Origin: Phycisphaerales bacterium
GTDB lineage: Bacteria; Planctomycetota; Phycisphaerae; Phycisphaerales; UBA1924
Direction of reading: 5' to 3'
Assembly (NCBI GenBank): GCA_029213305.1
Contig: JARGPA010000003.1
Span: forward strand, 108,436 to 172,435
Length of the DNA: 64,000 nt
The notes beneath the pieces were generated by a model. That model had not been told where the DNA came from. It did not search any database and was given only the letters and a program-made list of their open reading frames with translations. Positions within the stretch are counted from its first letter, which is position 1, and each line of letters begins with the position of its first letter. A program made the position numbers and the translations under genes. This document shows, piece by piece, positions 44,796 to 53,642 of this stretch.

Positions 44796-45203
44796 TTAGT
44801 CTTGCAAACTGCGCATGAAAACGATGACATTGCGTAGTTCATCATCTGTCAATGTTGGATCGCCTCCACTTGGAGGCATTGGGGCATTTCCCGCACTCAT
44901 CGGATCATCAATTGTGCGTCCTGCGCGGATGAACTCGAGGAGTTCTTGATCAGAACTCTCGCGGATGAACTCGCTAACAACCCAGTTCTTACCAAGGTTT
45001 TCTACCCCAACTCCGTTCTCACCATGACAGGCGAGACAGGTTTTGTTGTAGACAACTTTACCTCTCGCACGAGCGAAAGCTGCTGCATCAACTGCTGGTG
45101 CAGCTTCAGAACTACTTGCATCTGCATTGTCACCTTCGCCGCCGCATCCTTGTAAAAATACGAGTGAAGCGAGCATGGTCATAGCGGTAGCTGTGCGTCT
45201 CAT
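44796..45203 (-). CDS. lipoprotein c-type cytochrome (monoheme)
   Basis: 135 residues. The signal ends in a lipobox FLQGC with Cys20. After an Ala/Ser-rich linker the heme site is CLACH (Cys56, Cys59, His60), with NAPMPPSGGDPTL supplying the likely axial Met109. The end, LTDDELRNVIVFMRSLQD, is the usual C-terminal helix. AGGAG lies seven bases upstream. Such small periplasmic cytochromes carry electrons between a dehydrogenase or bc complex and an oxidase. No partner oxidase is nearby. It stands alone, convergent with the fusion gene upstream. Confidence 0.92.
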   Translation of the reverse strand: MRRTATAMTMLASLVFLQGCGGEGDNADASSSEAAPAVDAAAFARARGKVVYNKTCLACHGENGVGVENLGKNWVVSEFIRESSDQELLEFIRAGRTIDDPMSAGNAPMPPSGGDPTLTDDELRNVIVFMRSLQD

Positions 45204-45298
45204 TTTTTTCTCCTAAACAAGAATCATTCCTGCATAACAGATTATATCCTCCGAACTCCTATTTCTTTAAGAGAATCAAAATCTATCGTGCTTTCTGA

Positions 45299-45326
45299 TT
45301 GCCATTGCACGGACGATTCCTATACT
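45299..45326 (+). promoter_or_regulatory. sigma70-type promoter of tRNA-Gly
   Basis: TTGCCA (45299-45304) and TATACT (45321-45326) are 16 bases apart. The predicted start is about 70 bases before the tRNA. Confidence 0.55.
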
Positions 45327-45401
45327 CCCATCGCGAGAGAATCATTGGGATTAAGACTTAGAGCTTTGAGCCCTTGATTCCTTTGCGAATTCGTTCTTTT
45401 T

Positions 45402-45473
45402 GCGGGTGTAGCTCAATGGTAGAGCGTCAGCCTTCCAAGCTGAATGTTGACGGTTCGAGTCCGTTCACCCGCT
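45402..45473 (+). tRNA. tRNA-Gly (TCC)
   Basis: 72 nt. Acceptor stem GCGGGTG/CACCCGC is perfect. The anticodon loop CTTCCAA gives TCC in stem CAGC/GCTG. The T arm is GACGG-TTCGAGT-CCGTT. CCA is not encoded. A terminator follows at 45481. Confidence 0.96.
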
Positions 45474-45480
45474 TTGGATT

Positions 45481-45516
45481 AAACGCCGTCACCAGATTCT
45501 GGTGACGGCGTTTTTT
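45481..45516 (+). terminator. Rho-independent terminator after tRNA-Gly
   Basis: A 16-base arm AAACGCCGTCACCAGA is followed after one or a few loop bases by its complement TCTGGTGACGGCGTTT and six T in total. It lies eight bases after the tRNA. Confidence 0.9.
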
Positions 45517-45608
45517 AATTCTTGTCCAAGACCAACAGTTCAGATGAACAACTCTTAGTAGATGATCATCAGTGAATTTGAGTGCAAAACATCCCCAAAT
45601 TTGTGCAT

Positions 45609-45638
45609 AAAAAAAACCGTCACGCAAATGCGTGACGG
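45609..45638 (-). terminator. Rho-independent terminator after tRNA-Asn
   Basis: A stem CCGTCACGC/GCGTGACGG with loop AAAT is followed on the minus strand by eight T. It lies 12 bases downstream of tRNA-Asn. The right arm and flank (GTGACGGCGTT) repeat those of the tRNA-Gly terminator 130 bases away. Confidence 0.88.
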
Positions 45639-45650
45639 CGTTCTTTTCAA

Positions 45651-45723
<73 letters not shown>

Positions 45724-45739
45724 TCAAATTTGGTGCATA

Positions 45740-45767
45740 AGGCTAGCCTCATTCTCGCGTCTGTCAA
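45740..45767 (-). promoter_or_regulatory. sigma70-type promoter of tRNA-Asn
   Basis: On the minus strand TTGACA (45767-45762) and TAGCCT (45745-45740) are 16 bases apart, about 17 bases before the tRNA 5' end. Confidence 0.6.
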
Positions 45768-45864
45768 GTCGGAAATCCCGATCTCAGAGAGTTTCGTATC
45801 CTATTTATCATCAGTTGAGAGAATCGATCAAAACCTGCTCATCTAAAGACCGTATAACTCTGCT

Positions 45865-47286
45865 ATGAAACAGTGCTTCTTCTCTCATTCTCGGATCAAT
45901 TTTCTTCAGATCACGTTGTTTCTATTTGCATTTCTAACGCATTGCTCGCACGCTGCGAATGACCCGTTTCGTGTTGACGGACGGCCGCCTCAGGTTGGGT
46001 TTTTTACATCTGATCTTGGATCATTTGACGCTGACATTGTCAAAATCGACATGCTCAAAGAACTTGCAGGTATCTATGGAGAGATCGAACCAAGACAGTA
46101 CAGCATTTTAAGAAAAGCAATTAACCGAGATGAAATTGCACCAGAGCAACTCAACGAGATTGAACCAATCTCGTATCTACATTTGTTTCGATCCCGCTCA
46201 AAGATTTCATATGCCGTGTATTTACTTGATAAAAAAAACGCAGTGATATCAACGCTTGATGAACCTAGAGAAATATGGGGAATCGATCAATCTGTATTTG
46301 AACGAATTGGAATTGATTGGCCAAACAACAAATCGAAACCCATAGATCAGATTCCCAACTCATTCCCTGCTCGTGTTCAACTAACTCAACCGTACGAAGA
46401 GTCTAAAACAGTACTCGATCTGAGAACAGTTCGTGCTCGGATCAAAGTGAGTTACCCAAGACTTAGCAGGGATCTCGATAACGAGATCTTCCGAGTTCGA
46501 CTACCCAGTAATTTTAATGATCAGTTCCCTGCAGGTGTGCTTGTTTGGATTAGTCCATCGTCTGATGGACGTATCCCTAAGATATTTGAACCTGCTCTTG
46601 ATGAACTCGGATTTGTTGCAGTTGGAATAGATAACAACGGAAATCGCCGGGAGATTACTGATCGTTTGCAAAATGTATTCGATTCGATCGAAACTGTAGG
46701 ATCTCGATATCGAATTGATCGTAAGCGGATATACCTTACTGGTATGTCTGGAGGCGGAAGATGCAGCGGGATCCTTCAGATCGCATTTCCAGAACTCTTC
46801 GCGGGCGCAATCCCAATCGTAGGCCTAGACACATATCACAATGCTCCAACAGGAGAACCGGGAAAGTTTTGGCCAGCTCGTATTGGGCGCCCTGCAGGGA
46901 AGTGGATGAACTTACTCAAAGAGAGACGTATCGCCGCGATTACTGGTAGTGCAGATTTTAATCAACCTGAGATGTCAATCCGCCAAGATCTTCTCAAAGC
47001 TGATGGAGTTGAGATGCGACTCGATATCATCGAGGGCATGGCTCACACGATGCCAACCACGGATCAATTTACTGATGCATTTAAATGGGTTGATATTCCT
47101 CGGCGTGATTCAATGGTCGAATCCTTCAAGAAAGCAAAATCACTCAAAGAGTCATACTTAGAAATGTTCGACGACTTTGATTCATCAAACCCAGCTCAAC
47201 GAAAAATGCTAATCGAAATAATTGAGCTTGCACCTTGGACTGAACCTGCATTGTGGGCCGCAGATATCTTGGGTTATGAACTATGA
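45865..47286 (+). CDS. secreted alpha/beta-hydrolase-fold protein
   Basis: 473 residues. An N-terminal signal peptide (LQITLFLFAFLTHCSHAAND) marks export. The middle is unfamiliar. From about residue 205 (FRVRLPSNFNDQFPAGVLVWI) the sequence follows a serine hydrolase/poly-esterase plan: FVAVGIDNNGNRREITDRL, then RIYLTGMSGGGRCSGILQIAFPELF with the nucleophile Ser in G-M-S-G-G, AAITGSADFNQ near the acid, and IIEGMAHTMPTTDQF with the catalytic His. Similar secreted hydrolases in Planctomycetes act on ester or carbohydrate material, but the substrate here cannot be named. It is followed after about 70 bases by the aminotransferase gene on the same strand. Confidence 0.82.
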   Translation: MKQCFFSHSRINFLQITLFLFAFLTHCSHAANDPFRVDGRPPQVGFFTSDLGSFDADIVKIDMLKELAGIYGEIEPRQYSILRKAINRDEIAPEQLNEIEPISYLHLFRSRSKISYAVYLLDKKNAVISTLDEPREIWGIDQSVFERIGIDWPNNKSKPIDQIPNSFPARVQLTQPYEESKTVLDLRTVRARIKVSYPRLSRDLDNEIFRVRLPSNFNDQFPAGVLVWISPSSDGRIPKIFEPALDELGFVAVGIDNNGNRREITDRLQNVFDSIETVGSRYRIDRKRIYLTGMSGGGRCSGILQIAFPELFAGAIPIVGLDTYHNAPTGEPGKFWPARIGRPAGKWMNLLKERRIAAITGSADFNQPEMSIRQDLLKADGVEMRLDIIEGMAHTMPTTDQFTDAFKWVDIPRRDSMVESFKKAKSLKESYLEMFDDFDSSNPAQRKMLIEIIELAPWTEPALWAADILGYEL

Positions 47287-47357
47287 TCTTATAAAATGGA
47301 CAAGCACAAGTATTGAGATTCGAGTATCCTTCCAGAGTATACAGGAAGGACTTTGCT

Positions 47358-48530
47358 TTGATTGCTGATCGTTTTTTACCATTTGGAACTACTATTTTTT
47401 CAGAGATGACTTCACTTGCTCATCGGTATGAAGCAGTAAATCTATCTCAAGGTTTTCCTGACTTCGATGGTCCAACACTTGGAAAGGATCGGGCACTCAA
47501 AGCGATCCAAGATGGTAAAAACCAATACGCGCCAATGCCAGGTACTCCTGAACTCCGAGATGCGATCGCAAGCTGGGCATCCAGAGTCAATCACTTAGAT
47601 GTAGATCCAAATACTGAGATTACCGTAACAAGCGGATGTACTGAAGCGATCGCCGCGACAATGCTCGGATTATTGAATCCAGGCGACGAAGTAATTATCT
47701 TTGAACCCTATTACGACTCGTATAGAGCTTGTCTTGCAATGGCGGGCGCGAAGGCTGTATTCGTCACACTACATCCAAATGAAACTGGGTTTGCATATCA
47801 CTCAGACGAACTGGAAAAAGCATTTACATCACGCACAAAAGCAGTCCTCGTTAACACACCACACAATCCTACCGGCGTCGTTTTCACTGATTCTCAACTC
47901 TCCGAAATTGCTCAACTCTGTATCCAAAACGATGCCATCGCGATTTCGGATGAAGTCTATGAACGACTCGTTTATGAAGAATCGGTACATCGATCAATCG
48001 CTCAAGTAAAGGGGATGCGTCAACGCACAGTGGTTCTTTCAAGCTCTGGAAAAACATTCTCGTTAACAGGATGGAAGGTCGGGTGGGCAATCGCTCCACC
48101 TGAACTCACAGCGGGGATCCGATCTGCTCATCAGTTTCTTACCTTCTCTGTCGCAACCCCATTGCAATACGGGGTCGCAGAGTTGCTCAATCACGGAGAA
48201 CAAGAAGTTAAAAAAATGCTCGAATACTACACGCGAACTCGCTCAATTCTCGGAGAAGCTTTACAAGAGCTCGGATTCGGGGTGCGATTGCCCCAAGGAT
48301 CATACTTTATCATGGCGGACCATTCCGCTATCTCTGAGCGACTTGGCCTCAAGAATGATGTTGATATGTGTAGATGGCTCCCAGAACATGCAGGTGTTGC
48401 AGCGATCCCTCCAAGCGCTTTCTATTCGGATCCTTCTCACGGCTCATCGTTCATTCGCTTTGCATTCTGTAAAAAGACAAGCACGATCGAAGAAGCAATT
48501 CGTCGACTCCGATCTTCCTTAACAACCTAG
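47358..48530 (+). CDS. pyridoxal-phosphate aminotransferase, class I/II
   Basis: 390 residues from a TTG start. It is chosen because AGGAAGGA lies seven bases upstream and because it gives LIADRFLPFGTTIFSEMTSL, the normal start of the YbdL/kynurenine-aminotransferase group. Motifs are VNLSQGFPDFDGP, NTPHNPTGVVFT, AISDEVYERLVYEE and SSSGKTFSLTGWKVGWAIAP with the PLP Lys. The Arg near the C-terminus is in SFIRFAFCKK. Such enzymes transaminate methionine, aromatic amino acids or kynurenine. A glycerate kinase starts ten bases after the stop, so the operon links transamination with hydroxy/keto acid handling. Confidence 0.9.
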   Translation: MIADRFLPFGTTIFSEMTSLAHRYEAVNLSQGFPDFDGPTLGKDRALKAIQDGKNQYAPMPGTPELRDAIASWASRVNHLDVDPNTEITVTSGCTEAIAATMLGLLNPGDEVIIFEPYYDSYRACLAMAGAKAVFVTLHPNETGFAYHSDELEKAFTSRTKAVLVNTPHNPTGVVFTDSQLSEIAQLCIQNDAIAISDEVYERLVYEESVHRSIAQVKGMRQRTVVLSSSGKTFSLTGWKVGWAIAPPELTAGIRSAHQFLTFSVATPLQYGVAELLNHGEQEVKKMLEYYTRTRSILGEALQELGFGVRLPQGSYFIMADHSAISERLGLKNDVDMCRWLPEHAGVAAIPPSAFYSDPSHGSSFIRFAFCKKTSTIEEAIRRLRSSLTT

Positions 48531-48540
48531 GTAACTAGAT

Positions 48541-49728
48541 ATGAATCGCATTCGTTACCAACCGAGCTTGGATTACGCACAAAAATCGTTCGCATCTGAG
48601 AAGATCGACACCATTCTTCGTGCTGCAGAACCCGCAAATGCATTCAAGAAGCATTTCGATGCATCTCGATTCAATCGACCTACACATATACTTGCATTTG
48701 GAAAAGCATCGATCGAAATGACGAACGCCGCCGTTGAGTGTCTTGGGGATCGTTTCGCCAGAGCAAGTGTTATATCATCGCCTGAGCTTTGCGCACAATC
48801 ACAGTTTAAGAATAAGTTCATTGATTTACTTCCCGCAACGCACCCGTATCCAACGACACAAAACATCCAATCAACGGATCAACTTGTTGAACATGCTCGA
48901 TCCATTCCGATTGAACACCAAGCACTCGTCCTCGTATCAGGCGGAGGATCGGCAATGCTTTGCTCACCCAAAGATGGAGTGACACTTGATGATCTTGTAT
49001 CAACTTCTAAGAGATCAATGAGTTCAGGATCGTCAATCTATGAACTCAATGCGTTGCGTTCAAAACAAGAAACCCTCAAAGCAGGAGGACTGGCAAAGTT
49101 GCTTTGCCACGCGTATCAAACAGACGCGTATGTACTTTCAGATGTGATTGGAAATGATATACAAACGATCGCATCAGGACCTCTCGTTGATCAGATCCCC
49201 CCAAGCATTAAACATACAATCATTGCAAGCAATCAAACAATACTCGATGCATTGTGCGCGTGGATTGCGATAGAACATATATACCCTGTGGATGTGATGA
49301 AACAAGCAACTGGCCCTGCCTCAACACTAGGCCAGCAGATGGCGCTCAAACTCATCGAATCCACATCGAAAAACCCATGCGCTGTATGTCTTGGAGGCGA
49401 ACCAACAGTCGATGTTGGGGACTCGAGATGTAAAGGCGGACCAATGCTCGAACTAGCACTGAGTTGTTCACTTGAACTCTCTAAGACCGAGTTTCGATGG
49501 ACTGTACTCACCTTTGCAAGCGATGGAATTGATGGACCTACAGATGCATGCGGCGCCGTGATCTCGAACAGTATGGTCCAACAATCAGAAACCCAAGATG
49601 CAATTCGCTCAAGCCTTGAATCCCACGACTCGCTTCAGATGTGTGATGAATTGGGAGCAACAATCCGTACAGGCGCAACAGGAACAAATGTGAACGATGT
49701 CGCACTCGTCATCCGATGGGAAGATTAA
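48541..49728 (+). CDS. glycerate 2-kinase (MOFRL/DUF4147 family)
   Basis: 395 residues, slightly shorter than the 410-440 typical of GckA/TtuD. The N-domain has HILAFGKASIEMTNAA and LVLVSGGGSAMLCSPKDGVTL. Next come SIYELNALRSKQETLKAGGL and YVLSDVIGNDIQTIASGPL, a conserved Asp/Gly segment. The C-terminal MOFRL portion has AVCLGGEPTVDV and LTFASDGIDGPTDACGAVIS, both diagnostic. It converts glycerate to 2-phosphoglycerate. The adjoining aminotransferase and flavin oxidoreductase suggest a small amino acid/hydroxypyruvate pathway, but no hydroxypyruvate reductase is encoded here. Confidence 0.9.
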   Translation: MNRIRYQPSLDYAQKSFASEKIDTILRAAEPANAFKKHFDASRFNRPTHILAFGKASIEMTNAAVECLGDRFARASVISSPELCAQSQFKNKFIDLLPATHPYPTTQNIQSTDQLVEHARSIPIEHQALVLVSGGGSAMLCSPKDGVTLDDLVSTSKRSMSSGSSIYELNALRSKQETLKAGGLAKLLCHAYQTDAYVLSDVIGNDIQTIASGPLVDQIPPSIKHTIIASNQTILDALCAWIAIEHIYPVDVMKQATGPASTLGQQMALKLIESTSKNPCAVCLGGEPTVDVGDSRCKGGPMLELALSCSLELSKTEFRWTVLTFASDGIDGPTDACGAVISNSMVQQSETQDAIRSSLESHDSLQMCDELGATIRTGATGTNVNDVALVIRWED

Positions 49729-49754
49729 CAAGCATCAAATGAAAGTGAACTGAC

Positions 49755-50933
49755 ATGACTGTATCACTCTGGCAAAGAACCCCGACGCACTCAACTGAGC
49801 ATTGTGATGTTGCAATCATCGGAGGCGGGATCAGCGGACTCTCAGCTGCGATCGAGCTTGAATCCAGGGGTATTAATGCCATTGTTCTCGAAGCAGAATA
49901 CACAGGATCCAAGGCCTCTGGACGAAATGCAGGATACTTGATCAGAGGGGCCGCAGAGAACTATGCGCTTGCATCCAAACATCACTCTCGGGACACGGCC
50001 CATTTTCTCTGGGACTGGACTCAAAAAAATCTTGATGGACTCAAAGCACTTGGTCTCGAATCCACTCCAAGCTACTCTCAAAGACCCTCATGTATCGTTT
50101 CACTCAGCGAACCTGAACACACAGAACTAATTGAATCCCAAAGGATGCTCGTTGAAGACGGATTCGCAGCCGAACTTATCACCCCTGAGGATGCTCCTTC
50201 GGATCTCCTTTGGAAGAGTAACAAACCAACATTGGGACTGATTAACCCAACTGACGCAGTATGTTCTCCAATAGAACTCGTGGGACTATTAGGTACCGCA
50301 TTATCCGCGACTCCAGTATACGAGAACGCAGAAGTTTTTCGCATAGAAGATGATGGGAATCGAATCGCTCTGCGGACTCGTTCCCTCGATGTAATTGCAT
50401 CGAGGGTGCTCATCTGTACCAACGCGTACGCGGATCAACTCATTCCAGTGCTCAACGGAATTATCACTCCCAACCGTGGTCAGATGCTCGCGATTAAAAC
50501 TCGGAAGAAATCAGATGCACATCTTGAGTTTGCGTATTACCTGAATCATGGTTCAGAGTATGTTCGATCCGCTCCAAATGATCAGATCATTTTTGGTGGC
50601 GCTCGTACTTATCACGAAGTGAATGAGGCAACCGCCTCTGACGGGATCAGTGACGAGGTTCAATCCCATCTAGAGCATTTTGTCAGAGAGTTACTCACTG
50701 ATGAGTTCGAGATCACTGCTCGTTGGTCAGGGACAATGGGATTCTCTCCCGATGGAATGCCCATCATCGGACAAGTCCCAATTCATACTTTGTCTAATCG
50801 CAACATCTGGTATTGCGGCGGCCTCACAGGCCACGGGATGTCGATGGGTTATCAAACTGCTCGACATGCGGTTTCCGTCATGCTCGACGGAGACTTGACC
50901 CGGTTCTCGCTTGATCGCTTTAAATCCGACTAA
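49755..50933 (+). CDS. FAD-dependent amine/amino-acid oxidoreductase (DAO family)
   Basis: 392 residues. The dinucleotide fold is [23 protein letters not shown] with [19 protein letters not shown], the latter typical of PuuB/gamma-glutamylputrescine oxidase-like enzymes. [13 protein letters not shown] and [14 protein letters not shown] lie mid-protein, and [19 protein letters not shown] with [18 protein letters not shown] closes the FAD site. It oxidises an amine or amino acid; the true substrate is not visible. It follows the kinase by 26 bases and ends the operon. Confidence 0.88.
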   Translation: MTVSLWQRTPTHSTEHCDVAIIGGGISGLSAAIELESRGINAIVLEAEYTGSKASGRNAGYLIRGAAENYALASKHHSRDTAHFLWDWTQKNLDGLKALGLESTPSYSQRPSCIVSLSEPEHTELIESQRMLVEDGFAAELITPEDAPSDLLWKSNKPTLGLINPTDAVCSPIELVGLLGTALSATPVYENAEVFRIEDDGNRIALRTRSLDVIASRVLICTNAYADQLIPVLNGIITPNRGQMLAIKTRKKSDAHLEFAYYLNHGSEYVRSAPNDQIIFGGARTYHEVNEATASDGISDEVQSHLEHFVRELLTDEFEITARWSGTMGFSPDGMPIIGQVPIHTLSNRNIWYCGGLTGHGMSMGYQTARHAVSVMLDGDLTRFSLDRFKSD

Positions 50934-51078
50934 AAACCGACAAGATTCGGATGAATTCTGGGAATCAATCATGGATTCCACTGGTTTATCCATCGGATCA
51001 ACCTATCCTTATGTCCGATCGGTGTTTGGAGATTTCATTCCAAAGACCAAAATGCCCGAATGGAGAAGAAAAGACTTT

Positions 51079-51303
51079 ATGGCCAAGCAAGATGACAAGT
51101 TCACAATGGACGCGATCGTAGTGGAAGCACTCCCGAACGCGATGTTTAAGGTTCGTTTGCCCAACGAACAGCAATCCGAAATTATCGGATATGTTTCAGG
51201 TAAAATGCGTAAGCACTACATCCGCATCCTTCCAGGAGATACGGTCACAGTTGAGATCTCACCTTATGATCTCACCAAAGCTCGCATTACTTACCGTCGA
51301 TAA
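51079..51303 (+). CDS. infA: translation initiation factor IF-1
   Basis: 74 residues, near the usual 72. [20 protein letters not shown] begins the protein, then [23 protein letters not shown]-like [18 protein letters not shown] and [17 protein letters not shown]. The OB fold and rRNA-contacting basic residues are intact. A GGAG lies 13 bases upstream and AAGAAAAG closer. The open frame continues 56 codons upstream of this ATG but bears no relation to the family. It stands apart from rpsM/rpmJ neighbours that often accompany infA. A terminator follows. Confidence 0.96.
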   Translation: MAKQDDKFTMDAIVVEALPNAMFKVRLPNEQQSEIIGYVSGKMRKHYIRILPGDTVTVEISPYDLTKARITYRR

Positions 51304-51335
51304 ACTTCTCAGAACTGATTCAGATTTAGATACTC

Positions 51336-51365
51336 AAAGCCATCAGAATTTGATGGCTTTTTCTA
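51336..51365 (+). terminator. Rho-independent terminator after infA
   Basis: Arms AAAGCCATCA and TGATGGCTTT around loop GAATT, followed by TTCT; five T in total form the tail. Lies 33 bases after infA and just before the convergent carbonic anhydrase gene. Confidence 0.85.
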
Positions 51366-51374
51366 TATCGATGC

Positions 51375-51983
51375 TCAGCCGTAAAAATGAACTTCCCCAG
51401 TATCAAGATCATACAAAGCACCAACAACCACCATCCCCTGATTCGCGATTAACTTCTCGAGCACTGATGAACCTTGCTCGATGCGCTTCACAGAGTTTGC
51501 GATGTTTGCTTCTACTGTTTGCTGGATTAGATCTGCGCGACTACACGAGCAAGCTGTATCTACTGAAACCTTGATATGATCGACGATAGTCTGCATTCCC
51601 TCAGACAAGTCATCAGGTGGAGTATCCTCATCGACAAGCGCTGAGACTGTTGCTCCTACCGCGCCGCAGTTGGTATGCCCTAAAACAACTACAAGCTTGG
51701 GTCCAAACTTAATTGATGCAAACTCGATCCCACCTAGTTCCAGAGGCGTCACGATATTTCCTGCAACACGAATAGCAAACAAATCCCCCACTCCCTGATC
51801 AAACACAATTTCAGGAGGCACACGAGAATCTGAGCACCCTACAACGATTGCAAATGGCTCTTGATTATCTACGAGCTTGTGAGTTCGATGGAGTTCTGCG
51901 GATTCTCCTGCGACGAATCTTCGATTCCCATCGATCAGTTTTACAAGAGCTTCTTGAGCTGGGATCATCCTAATCCTCTTCAT
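51375..51983 (-). CDS. beta-class carbonic anhydrase
   Basis: 202 residues. Zinc ligands and the catalytic dyad are present: CSDSR (Cys50, Asp52, Arg54) and HTNCGAV (His103, Cys106). Further family elements are FAIRVAGNIV and GGIEFA. It interconverts carbon dioxide and bicarbonate in the cytoplasm. The start is either 51983 (MKRIRM) or the ATG at 51968, which has GAGG five to nine bases upstream within AAGAGGATTAGG. It is convergent with infA. No bicarbonate transporter or carboxylase is adjacent. Confidence 0.95.
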   Translation of the reverse strand: MKRIRMIPAQEALVKLIDGNRRFVAGESAELHRTHKLVDNQEPFAIVVGCSDSRVPPEIVFDQGVGDLFAIRVAGNIVTPLELGGIEFASIKFGPKLVVVLGHTNCGAVGATVSALVDEDTPPDDLSEGMQTIVDHIKVSVDTACSCSRADLIQQTVEANIANSVKRIEQGSSVLEKLIANQGMVVVGALYDLDTGEVHFYG

Positions 51984-52143
51984 GGTTCGAGCATAAAAGT
52001 GTGACAGACTAATTATTCGTTGAGCAGTATAGCAGAATGCACATTCGATTCGTGATGAGATTCATGACGAGTTGGCTGATTCCTACACCAAATTCTCTCT
52101 ATTTCTATAACCAGTAGCCGTACACAAACCCACTTCTACTGAT

Positions 52144-52154
52144 GTAACGGTTAC
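52144..52154. promoter_or_regulatory. operator-like site 1, GTAAC-G-GTTAC
   Basis: Perfect 5-base half-sites around one base. It matches the site 72 bases downstream, about 160 bases before the sorting-tail protein start. Confidence 0.55.
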
Positions 52155-52214
52155 CTTTTGGTGCTAGAGACGCCTTTTTTACCTTTTTTCCAAATTATCC
52201 GCACTGATTCGATT

Positions 52215-52227
52215 TGTAACTGTTACA
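52215..52227. promoter_or_regulatory. operator-like site 2, TGTAAC-T-GTTACA
   Basis: A perfect 13-base interrupted palindrome about 90 bases before the ATG at 52316. It shares all ten arm bases with site 1. Confidence 0.6.
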
Positions 52228-52315
52228 TTCTTATTCATTCTCGGACTTCACCCACTGTGATGACCGAGGAGGAATCAACACACAATCTCAAGAACAACAG
52301 AAAAGGAAACAGAAT

Positions 52316-52930
52316 ATGAAAATCGCAACACTCTACTCATCAATCGTCATCTTGAGCGCCACATCAATCTGTACAGCAGGTATCGAACTCACAAGCAACG
52401 GCGACTTCGAATCTGGGAATCTTGACGGATGGGAATCTTTCCCAACCGGCAACTCGATGTTTGATCTCAGCAACGACTCATATTCAGGAAACTTCGCAGG
52501 CGAGATTAACAATCTCGCTACAGGTAGCTCTGCAGTTATCAAACAAGCGAATCTCGGAGTAGGCGTCGTCAGCGCATTCCAAGATGTTACGATTTCATTT
52601 TGGGCGATGGGGCTCGGTGAAGTCGGAGGCGTTTCTTTTGCTGAGTTCTTCTCAGAGATTGATGGCGGCGGCGTTTCCTCATCTGAGCTTCTTGGAGGCG
52701 CCCCACTCTTCGTTTCTTCAGAATGGCAGTTCTACAGCTTTGACACAACTACAGGTGCTGATGTCAGCGGCGGAATCACTCTCCAATTCGCGGCGGTTAC
52801 TGGAGCAAACATTGACAGTACAATGCAGCTCTTTATCGACGATGTTTCTGTTTCAATCGTTCCTGCTCCATCATCAGTTGCACTACTAGGACTTGGCGGT
52901 ATGCTCAGCACTCGCCGTCGACGTGCATAA
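52316..52930 (+). CDS. secreted protein with PEP-CTERM-like C-terminal sorting tail
   Basis: 204 residues. The signal peptide (MKIATLYSSIVILSATSICTAG) precedes a single beta-sandwich resembling CBM4/9-type or PEP-CTERM ectodomains (LTSNGDFESGNLDGWESFPT; DVTISFWAMGLGEVGG; QLFIDDVSVSIV). It ends with VPAPSSVALLGLGGMLSTRR, continuing to poly-Arg: a Pro-rich motif, hydrophobic helix and basic end, the PEP-CTERM plan in the Pro-Ala-Pro variant seen in Phycisphaerae. It should be sorted to the cell surface. AAAGGAA lies seven bases upstream. Two operator-like palindromes precede it. No sorting enzyme is encoded nearby. Confidence 0.9.
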   Translation: MKIATLYSSIVILSATSICTAGIELTSNGDFESGNLDGWESFPTGNSMFDLSNDSYSGNFAGEINNLATGSSAVIKQANLGVGVVSAFQDVTISFWAMGLGEVGGVSFAEFFSEIDGGGVSSSELLGGAPLFVSSEWQFYSFDTTTGADVSGGITLQFAAVTGANIDSTMQLFIDDVSVSIVPAPSSVALLGLGGMLSTRRRRA

Positions 52931-52969
52931 CCAGAACAACTCTGATCGATCCAGATACCAATAAGGGAT

Positions 52970-53323
52970 TTACGCTTTCTTAACGAACTCAGACTTTAGT
53001 TGCATCGCTCCGATGCCGTCGATTTTACAATCGATGTCATGATCCCCATCTACAAGCCTGATGTTCTTGACTTTGGTGCCGCCTTTCACAACGAGCGACG
53101 ATCCTTTGACTTTCAGATCTTTGATGACGATTACTGAATCTCCGGATTCGAGTATATTTCCGTTTGAATCTCGAACGGAATCGTCTTCTTGGATCTGATT
53201 TTCAATTGACGACTGTTGTTCTGACTCTGACCACTCGTAGGCGCACGATGGACATACAAAGAGTTCTCTATCCAGATATGTGTATGCGTCATCACACTTA
53301 GGACAGTTCGGCAACTCACTCAT
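52970..53323 (-). CDS. YjdM/PhnA-family zinc ribbon protein
   Basis: 117 residues. The ribbon has C-P-K-C ([13 protein letters not shown]) and C-P-S-C ([11 protein letters not shown]), followed by [20 protein letters not shown] and [20 protein letters not shown], the conserved C-terminal barrel of YjdM/PhnA. The start at 53323 gives [10 protein letters not shown] and has GAGG upstream. Despite the name PhnA, a role in phosphonate use is not established for this family, and no phosphonate genes are present here. It is convergent with the sorting-tail protein. Confidence 0.9.
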   Translation of the reverse strand: MSELPNCPKCDDAYTYLDRELFVCPSCAYEWSESEQQSSIENQIQEDDSVRDSNGNILESGDSVIVIKDLKVKGSSLVVKGGTKVKNIRLVDGDHDIDCKIDGIGAMQLKSEFVKKA

Positions 53324-53642
53324 GCTAAAAACCTCTATCAATCACGATAAATCAACTAATCAAACTCAGACAGAAGCATAACTGTATCGCTTGCATTATT
53401 ACAGAATGATATTGATTCAATCGAAATTTGGGATTCAACTTCATTCAACATCTGATTCCCTGGCGGCAGAATGTCTATTCCGCATTTCCCACTGACGTCT
53501 GGGTTGATGTCCGATCCAGATGTGAAGAGTTTTCTGAGTTTGCAGCCCATGATGTGCTTTCAAGAACCCGTCGTGTACTGCAATCAGATATTGTTAAGTT
53601 GTGTCGCTTTACAACTGATGTGCAAACTACGAACTAGCTCGT
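53324..53642. other. gap with no supported gene
   Basis: 319 bases. Two small opposing open frames exist (53428-53637 plus, 69 codons; 53356-53550 minus, 64 codons). Neither has a good ribosome site or a recognisable product. Presumably the promoter of the zinc ribbon gene lies here. Confidence 0.5.

Larger units (their letters stand above)
51984..52315. other. 332-base regulatory gap between divergent genes
   Basis: No gene is supported. It must hold the promoters of the carbonic anhydrase (minus) and sorting-tail protein (plus). It is AT- and T-rich in its centre (TTTTTTACCTTTTTT) and contains the two GTAAC-N-GTTAC sites listed separately. Confidence 0.6.

Noticed and set aside
50911..51078. 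In-frame 56-codon extension upstream of infA
   Set aside because: IF-1 proteins begin at the MAKQDD start and the extension overlaps the oxidoreductase end without similarity to anything I know.
53356..53637. Two overlapping small frames, one on each strand
   Set aside because: No ribosome site or recognisable product on either strand; recorded as an intergenic gap.
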